From the NCBI GenBank assembly GCA_004553545.1, contig SFLD01000029.1, positions 1 through 46,675 on the forward strand: a stretch of DNA of 46,675 nt. Direction: 5' to 3'. The notes under the pieces are model-generated. The model did not search any database. It saw only the letters and a program-made list of their open reading frames with translations, and was not told the DNA's origin. Made by a program: the position numbers and the translations under genes. Positions 42,079 through 46,675 of this stretch are shown here, in pieces; within the stretch, counting starts at the first letter, position 1; each line of letters begins with the position of its first letter. Source of the DNA: Clostridiales bacterium. GTDB lineage: Bacteria; Bacillota; Clostridia; Oscillospirales; Oscillospiraceae.

Positions 42079-43005
42079 ATGGATTACCTGGCTGTGCGCA
42101 TCGACACCAATCACCGGGGGCTGGAGCCCCTCACCGCCTTCCTGGCGTCCCAGGACATCGAGAGCCTGATGATCGAGGACGACTACGAGGCCCGGACCCT
42201 GGAGACCCCCGACGCCCCGCCCCCCACCGGGGACGAGAGCGCCCGGGTGACCTTTTACCTGACGGCGGACGACACCGGCTTTGCCCAGCTGGGGGCGGCC
42301 CGCATCGCCCTCTCCGGCTTCCGGAGGGAGCACGCCGACTGCGGCACCCTCCTCATGACCCTGGACGAGACGAAGGACGACGACTGGATGGACGCCTGGA
42401 AGGCCTTCTGGCAGCCGACGCCCATCGGGGAGCGGCTCCTGGTGGTCCCCGCCTGGGAGGACGCGGAGGCCCAGGGCCGGGTGAAGCTCTTCCTGGACCC
42501 CGGCCGGACCTTCGGCTCCGGCACCCACGTCACCACCAAGCTCTGCCTCGCCGCCATCGAGCGGCTGGTCCAGGGCGGCGAGAAGGTGGCGGACCTCGGC
42601 TGCGGCAGCGGCATCCTGGCCATCGCCGCGCTGAAGCTGGGGGCGGAGAGCGCCTTTGCCTGCGACCTGGAGCCGGACTGCCCCGCCGTGGTGGCGGAGA
42701 ACCTGGCGCGAAACGCCGTTCCGGCGGAGCGCTGCACCGTCCGCTGCGGCGACCTCCTGACGGACGAGGCCCTGGCCGCGGAGATGGGCGGGGGCTACGA
42801 CCTGATCCTCGCCAACATCGTCTCGGATGTCATCCTGGCCCTGGCGCCCCGGGTCCGGGGGCTGCTGGCTCCCGGCGGGCGCTTCCTCTGCTCCGGCATC
42901 ATCGATACCCGGGCGGAGGAGGTGGCAAAGGGCCTCACCGCCGCCGGCCTCACCATCGAGGAGAGCTTCCGGGAGGACAACTGGCGCGCCTTCCTCTGCC
43001 GCTGA
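42079..43005 (+). CDS. prmA: Ribosomal protein L11 methyltransferase
   Basis: A 308-residue SAM-dependent enzyme that methylates ribosomal protein L11. The start at 42079 has GAAGGGAG; the upstream extension is not homologous. The N-terminal substrate-binding domain starts MDYLAVRIDTNHRGLEPLTAFL. The methyltransferase domain has PGRTFGSGTHVTTKLCL (about 152-168), the SAM motif VADLGCGSGILAIAALKLGA (about 175-194) and the NIVSDVI active-site region (near 248). It follows the degV terminator, so it is probably transcribed separately, and ends at a strong terminator. Confidence 0.95.
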   Translation: MDYLAVRIDTNHRGLEPLTAFLASQDIESLMIEDDYEARTLETPDAPPPTGDESARVTFYLTADDTGFAQLGAARIALSGFRREHADCGTLLMTLDETKDDDWMDAWKAFWQPTPIGERLLVVPAWEDAEAQGRVKLFLDPGRTFGSGTHVTTKLCLAAIERLVQGGEKVADLGCGSGILAIAALKLGAESAFACDLEPDCPAVVAENLARNAVPAERCTVRCGDLLTDEALAAEMGGGYDLILANIVSDVILALAPRVRGLLAPGGRFLCSGIIDTRAEEVAKGLTAAGLTIEESFREDNWRAFLCR

Positions 43006-43012
43006 ATACGAC

Positions 43013-43048
43013 CCCGCCCCCGCCGCAAGGCGGGGGCGGGAGTTTTTT
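43013..43048 (+). terminator. prmA terminator
   Basis: A perfect 12-base stem CCCGCCCCCGCC / GGCGGGGGCGGG with loop GCAA, then AGTTTTTT. Confidence 0.93.
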
Positions 43049-43698
43049 GAGAAATTGAGAATGAAAAATTGAGAATTGAGAATTGAGAATGGGGAAGTTG
43101 GTCGGCGGAGCCCTGCCTTGGGTACGATGGCCCGGGGCAGAGGCTTCCGGTGTTCCTGTAGGGGCGGGGCTCCGCTGCCCGGGGGAGTGATGGAGGTTTC
43201 CGATAGGATCTGTAGGGGCCGACCGATGTGTCGGCCCGTGGCGGGTCCCGTGCGGAGGCGTTTCCGGGCGGACACATAGGTCCGCCCCTACGCGGGGTGG
43301 AAGGCGTTCCGAACCAACGGGAATTGGCGCAGGACGAAAGCCTTCCCCAGTGGGGCGGGACGGAGCCCGCCCCCTACAGGGGACCGGAGCAAGCTGATGC
43401 GTCCAGGCCAGCGGCGCACAGCGGAGCGTCTGCGGCGCGGTCGCGAGGGATGGGTGGGAATCGGAGCAGAGATCATCCCCAAAGTGCCCAGCAACACCGG
43501 GCAATCCCTCAGTCACGGCTGCGCCGTGCCAGCTCCCTTTACACAAGGGAGCCTTGGGGACGGGGGATGCGGATTGCCGCGTCGGCCCTGCGGGCCTCCT
43601 CGCAATGACAGTCCTGATCCTTTATCATTCCGAGGCCAGTGCGCACACTGGCCGTGGGAATCCGTCCTTTTTACGATGGACGGGGGTTCGGGCCGCCG

Positions 43699-43743
43699 TA
43701 CCTAGGGCATGGCCTCCGCCAGCCAAATTCCGTCCTCAGCATC
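43699..43743 (+). repeat. Small palindromic module, copy F (truncated)
   Basis: Starts TACCTAGGGC and keeps only the left arm of the core palindrome (CCAAATTCCG). It is flanked by two copies of GGGCCGCCG (43690-43698 and 43744-43752), and the hairpin it interrupts is continuous in copy B (15181-15204). Confidence 0.75.
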
Positions 43744-44136
43744 GGGCCGCCGCGTCGTCGGCCCCTACGAAAAGGAGGGATAGCTGCCGCAACCACCCAA
43801 GCCAGCGGCGCACAGCGGAGCGTTTGCGCCGCGGACGCGAGGGATGGGCGGGAATCGGCGCAAAGACCATCCCAAAAGGGGGACCGCCCCGCGACCGCCT
43901 GGGCAGCGCTTAGCGAAGCGGAAAGCGCGGAAAGAGCAGCTGGTCAAATTCAGTCTTTGCCCGATACCCTCAGAGTGCAGCACGGCGTATAGGGTTCGGA
44001 AGTTTGCGAAAGGCCCCGCCCGTGTTCTCGTAGGGGCTGCGTTGATTGGGCAGAACGGTTTAGAGCCGCGTCCCGCTGCGCGGGAGGGCGCTCCGCGCCC
44101 GTAACTGCACAGCGACAGGCATTTTTTTTGACGGCT

Positions 44137-44182
44137 CCACCGCCGTTTTCTTTTTGGGGCCCCAAAAAGAAAATGGCGGTGG
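44137..44182. repeat. Long T/A-arm hairpin, copy F
   Basis: The best copy: 22-base arms beginning CCACCGCCG and ending GGCGGTGG, with a single G-T pair, closing over GGGGCCCC. Confidence 0.87.
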
Positions 44183-44355
44183 AAAGCCCGCCGGGCTTCC
44201 CCGGCACCTCCGGTCGGTCGACCGGCCAGCACGGCGGGGTGTGGTCACCCCGCCCTACGGGGGGCGAGGGGGCGGCACGCCGGGGTCGTCGTGCCCTACG
44301 GGCGACAGCTTCCTTTACACAAGGGAGCCTTTGGGACGGGCTGCTGCGGAAGCCT

Positions 44356-44739
44356 TCAGTCTTCGCCGAACTCCCGGCGGAACTCGGCCAGTTCCTCGGC
44401 GTCCTTGTCATCCAGGGCGTGGGTCCCGGCCCGGGACTCCATGTGGTGGGTCAGCTCGTGGGCCAGGGTCTCCCGCAGCTCCCGCTGCCAGTCGTCCTCG
44501 GTCCAGTCCTCCTGCTCCGCGAGAGCCGCGAAGGAGCCGTAGTAGAGGTTGATGTAGCGCCCCAGGCAGTCATCGCAGAACTCCCCCAGGAAATACATCT
44601 CCCCCTCCGGGAACTCCGGGTCCGGCATGGCCTCCTCCAGCAGGTTCACCCCGCCGTTGAGCTCCTCAAAGAGGATGGCCGGGAAGCCCTCTGCCATCTC
44701 GTCCAGGATGTCGTTGACCTGGTCAATACTCAAGATCAT
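44356..44739 (-). CDS. Zincin-like metallopeptidase family protein
   Basis: A 127-residue protein of the small zincin-like family (PF06262 type as I recall it). The start at 44739 is behind GAAGGAG; the 18 extra residues in the open frame overlap tex. The zinc motif AHELTHHME is near residues 93-101. The upstream half is acidic, with the family-like PEGEMYFLGEFCDDCLGRYINLYYGSF segment. It starts four bases after the tex stop, so the two are one transcription unit. Substrate unknown. Confidence 0.88.
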   Translation of the reverse strand: MILSIDQVNDILDEMAEGFPAILFEELNGGVNLLEEAMPDPEFPEGEMYFLGEFCDDCLGRYINLYYGSFAALAEQEDWTEDDWQRELRETLAHELTHHMESRAGTHALDDKDAEELAEFRREFGED

Positions 44740-44743
44740 ACGC

Positions 44744-46675
44744 TCACTCCTTCGCCTGCCGCAGGGAGAGGCTGATCCGCTTGCGCTTCTCATCCACCTC
44801 CAGCACCTTCACCCGGACAACATCCCCCACCCGGACGGCTTCGGAGGGGTGCCGCAGCCGCCGGTCGCTGACCTGGGAGATGTGGACGAGGCCGTCCTGG
44901 TGGACGCCGATGTCCACGAAGACGCCGAAATCGATGACGTTCCGCACGGTGCCGCTGAGGATCATGCCGGGCTTTAAATCCTTCAGCTCCAGCACATCCG
45001 TGCGCAAAATGGGCTTCGGCAGCTCGTCCCGGAGGTCCCGGCCGGGCTTTTGCAGCTCCGCCGCCACGTCCCGGAGGGTGGGCACGCCGATGCCCAGCTC
45101 CGCCGCCGCCTGCTCCTCCCCCAGGTTTGCGATGGCCCCCGGCAGGTCCGCCATCTTGGCTCCGCCCACATCAGAAAGGCTGTGGCCCGTCAGGCTCAGG
45201 AGACGCTTCGCGGCGTCGTAGCTCTCCGGATGCACCGCGCTGTTGTCCAGGGGATTCCTGCTCTCCGGTACCCGCAGGAAGCCCGCGCACTGCTCAAAGG
45301 CCTTGGGCCCCAGCTTGGGGACCTTCTTCAATTGCGCCCGGGAGGTGAAGGGGCCGTTTGCCTCCCGGTAGGCAACGATATTCTTGGACGTGGTGGCGTT
45401 GAGCCCCGAGACCCGCAGCAGCAGGCTGGGGGACGCCGTGTTCACGTCCACGCCCACGGCGTTGACGCAGTCCTCCACCACGGCGGAGAGGGCTTCGTCC
45501 AGGCGCTTCTCCGGGCAGTCGTGCTGATACTGCCCCACGCCGATGGCCTTGGGGTCGATCTTCACCAGCTCGGCCAGAGGGTCCTGGAGCCGCCGGGCGA
45601 TGGAGACGGCGCTGCGGAGATTCACGTCGTACTGGGGGAACTCCTCCGCCGCCAGGGGGCTGGCGGAGTAGACCGACGCCCCCGCCTCGCTGACGATCAT
45701 GTAGCTGACGCTCCGCCCCTCGGCGTTGACCTGATGGATGAGCTCCACCGCCATGGCCTCGGTCTCCCGGCTGGCGGTGCCGTTGCCGATGGCGATGTGC
45801 TCCACGTTGTCCTTCCGGATGAGCTTGGCCAGGGCCGCGATGGCCTCCTTTTTCTGCCGCTCGCCGTAGGTGGGATAGACCACGGCGGTATCCAGCACCT
45901 TGCCGGTGCCGTCCACCACCGCCACCTTGCAGCCCATGCGGTAGCCGGGGTCCAGGCCCATGGTGACCTTCCCCTTCACCGGCGGCTGCATCAAAAGCGG
46001 CCGCAGGTTCAGGGCAAACTGCCCGATGGCCCCCTCATAGGCGTCGTCGGAGAGCTGGCCCCGGGCCTCCCGCTCGAGAGACGGGAAGAGCAGCCGGTCA
46101 TAGGCGTCCTCCGCCGCCGCCCGGACGAAGGCCATGCTCCGGGACCCCGGGATGAGGACGTGCCGCCGCACCACCGGCAGCGCCGCCTCCCGGTCGAGAT
46201 CGATGCCGACCTTCAGAAAGCCCCCCTTCTCCCCCCGGTTGATGGCCAGGACCTGGTAGCCCTGGACCCGGGAGAGGGGCTGGCGGAAGTCATAGTAGAG
46301 CCGGTAGACGGAGTCCTCCTCCGAGACGGCGGAGGACGTGAGATACCCGCTCCGCCCCAGAAGGGCACGCCCTTCTCCGGGTCGAGGTACTTCCCCGCTT
46401 CCTCCTCCGGTACGGGGCAGTCCGCCCCCTGGGCGAAGAGGACCTCCGCGAGAGGGGCCAGGCCGCGCTCCCGGGCGATGGTGGCCCGGGTCCGGCGCTT
46501 CTGCTTGTAGGGCCGATACAGGTCCTCCACCTCCGCCAGGGTCCCGGCGGCGTCGATGGCGGCGGCAAGCTCCTCTGTCAGCTTCCCCTGGGCCTCGATG
46601 GCCTTTTTTACGGCCTCCCGCCGCTCGGCGAGACCCCGGAGGTAGGAAAGCCGCTCCTCCAGCGTCCGCAGGGCG
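44744..46675 (-). pseudogene. tex: RNA-binding protein Tex, with internal deletion (5' end outside window)
   Basis: Tex is a conserved nucleic-acid-binding protein linked to transcription and RNA decay. From the right edge the first frame reads VEDLYRPYKQKRRTRATIARERGLAPLAE, typical Tex, up to YLDPEKGVP at about 46367. The match then resumes in another frame at GRSGYLTSSAVSEEDSVYRLYYDF, with roughly 30 residues missing. The rest is intact: YqgF-type GLDPGYRMGCKVAVVD, helix-hairpin-helix LNATTSKNIVAYRE and a C-terminal S1 domain GTVRNVIDFGVFVDIGV. As read, the frame is broken, and the visible downstream frame could start only at an internal codon. It is either decay or an assembly error, as for lepA. 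Confidence 0.87.

Larger units (their letters stand above)
43049..44345 (+). repeat. Composite intergenic repeat, copy F
   Basis: Fills the gap between the convergent prmA and zincin genes; no gene is visible. The order is heptad tract (43049-43093), GTAG-hairpins (43158-43183 and 43212-43238) and CTAC-hairpins (43266-43291 and 43352-43377). Then come the module with the AGGGAGCC double hairpin (43403-43556), the GGATTGCCGCG...GCAATGAC unit (43571-43609) and a CATTCCGAGG...GTGGGAATCC unit (43627-43665). A hairpin invaded by the small module follows (43690-43768), then the second long module (43798-43930), the conserved roughly 250-base module (about 43930-44136), the long hairpin, a GGTCACCCC hairpin (about 44233-44260) and a GGCACG hairpin (44274-44302). 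Confidence 0.92.

Noticed and set aside
43013..44345. Composite repeat copies as CRISPR or integron cassette arrays
   Set aside because: The modules differ from each other, have no regular spacer length, and there is no cas gene or integrase in the window.

Overview
The window reads as chromosome of a GC-rich Firmicute, most likely a gut clostridium of the Oscillospiraceae type. This is inferred from two T-box leaders, the DnaD and DnaI-type replication pair, separate Spo0J-like and Noc-like ParB proteins with perfect parS sites, DUF1836, DegV and VanW families, strong AGGAGG-type ribosome sites and G/C-dominated third codon positions. I see no plasmid, phage, CRISPR array, rRNA, tRNA or transposase gene. 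The soj/spo0J locus with two parS sites points to the origin-proximal part of the chromosome.

Layout. 1-3040 (minus): a T-box leader, a DUF2804 gene, a small DnaA-like P-loop gene and hisS, which runs off the left edge. 3040-5533 (minus): an MGS-fold protein, a MinD-type ATPase, then rsmG and mscL. 5.7-7.7 kb: two small proteins without a known function and a membrane acyltransferase. 7.7-11.5 kb (minus): soj, spo0J, a membrane coiled-coil protein, a parS site, serS. 12.6-14.5 kb: a GH13 alpha-glycosidase, with a second parS just beyond its 3' end. 15.7-20.4 kb (minus): dut-maf-mreC-mreD-PBP2. 22-24.5 kb (minus): zapA and a U32 peptidase-family protein, divergent from dnaD-dnaI (plus). 26.7-29.4 kb (minus): vanW-family gene and noc-like gene. 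30.4-33.8 kb (minus): Ile T-box, a zinc-ribbon protein, ileS. 34-43 kb (plus): XRE regulator, MBOAT acyltransferase, SGNH-like partner, lepA (broken), mnmE, DUF1836 regulator, degV, prmA. 44.4-46.7 kb (minus): tex (broken and cut by the window edge) and a zincin-like protein.

The most unusual content is between the genes. Five intergenic gaps (about 11.55-12.47, 14.50-15.75, 20.37-21.96, 29.48-30.34 and 43.05-44.35 kb) carry copies of one composite repeat with the same module order, three copies on the plus strand and two inverted. Most modules are hairpins with constant flanks or loops and stems that differ from module to module but stay self-complementary. Many have the layout GTAG plus hairpin, as in REP elements. 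One small palindromic module has inserted into the loops of the other hairpins several times. No enzyme that could move them lies in the window.

lepA carries two apparent internal deletions and tex one, in otherwise well-conserved sequence. This is either decay or an assembly or consensus error and should be settled first. The Asp T-box at the left edge governs a leader for DUF2804/hisS, which suggests aspS lies just beyond position 1.
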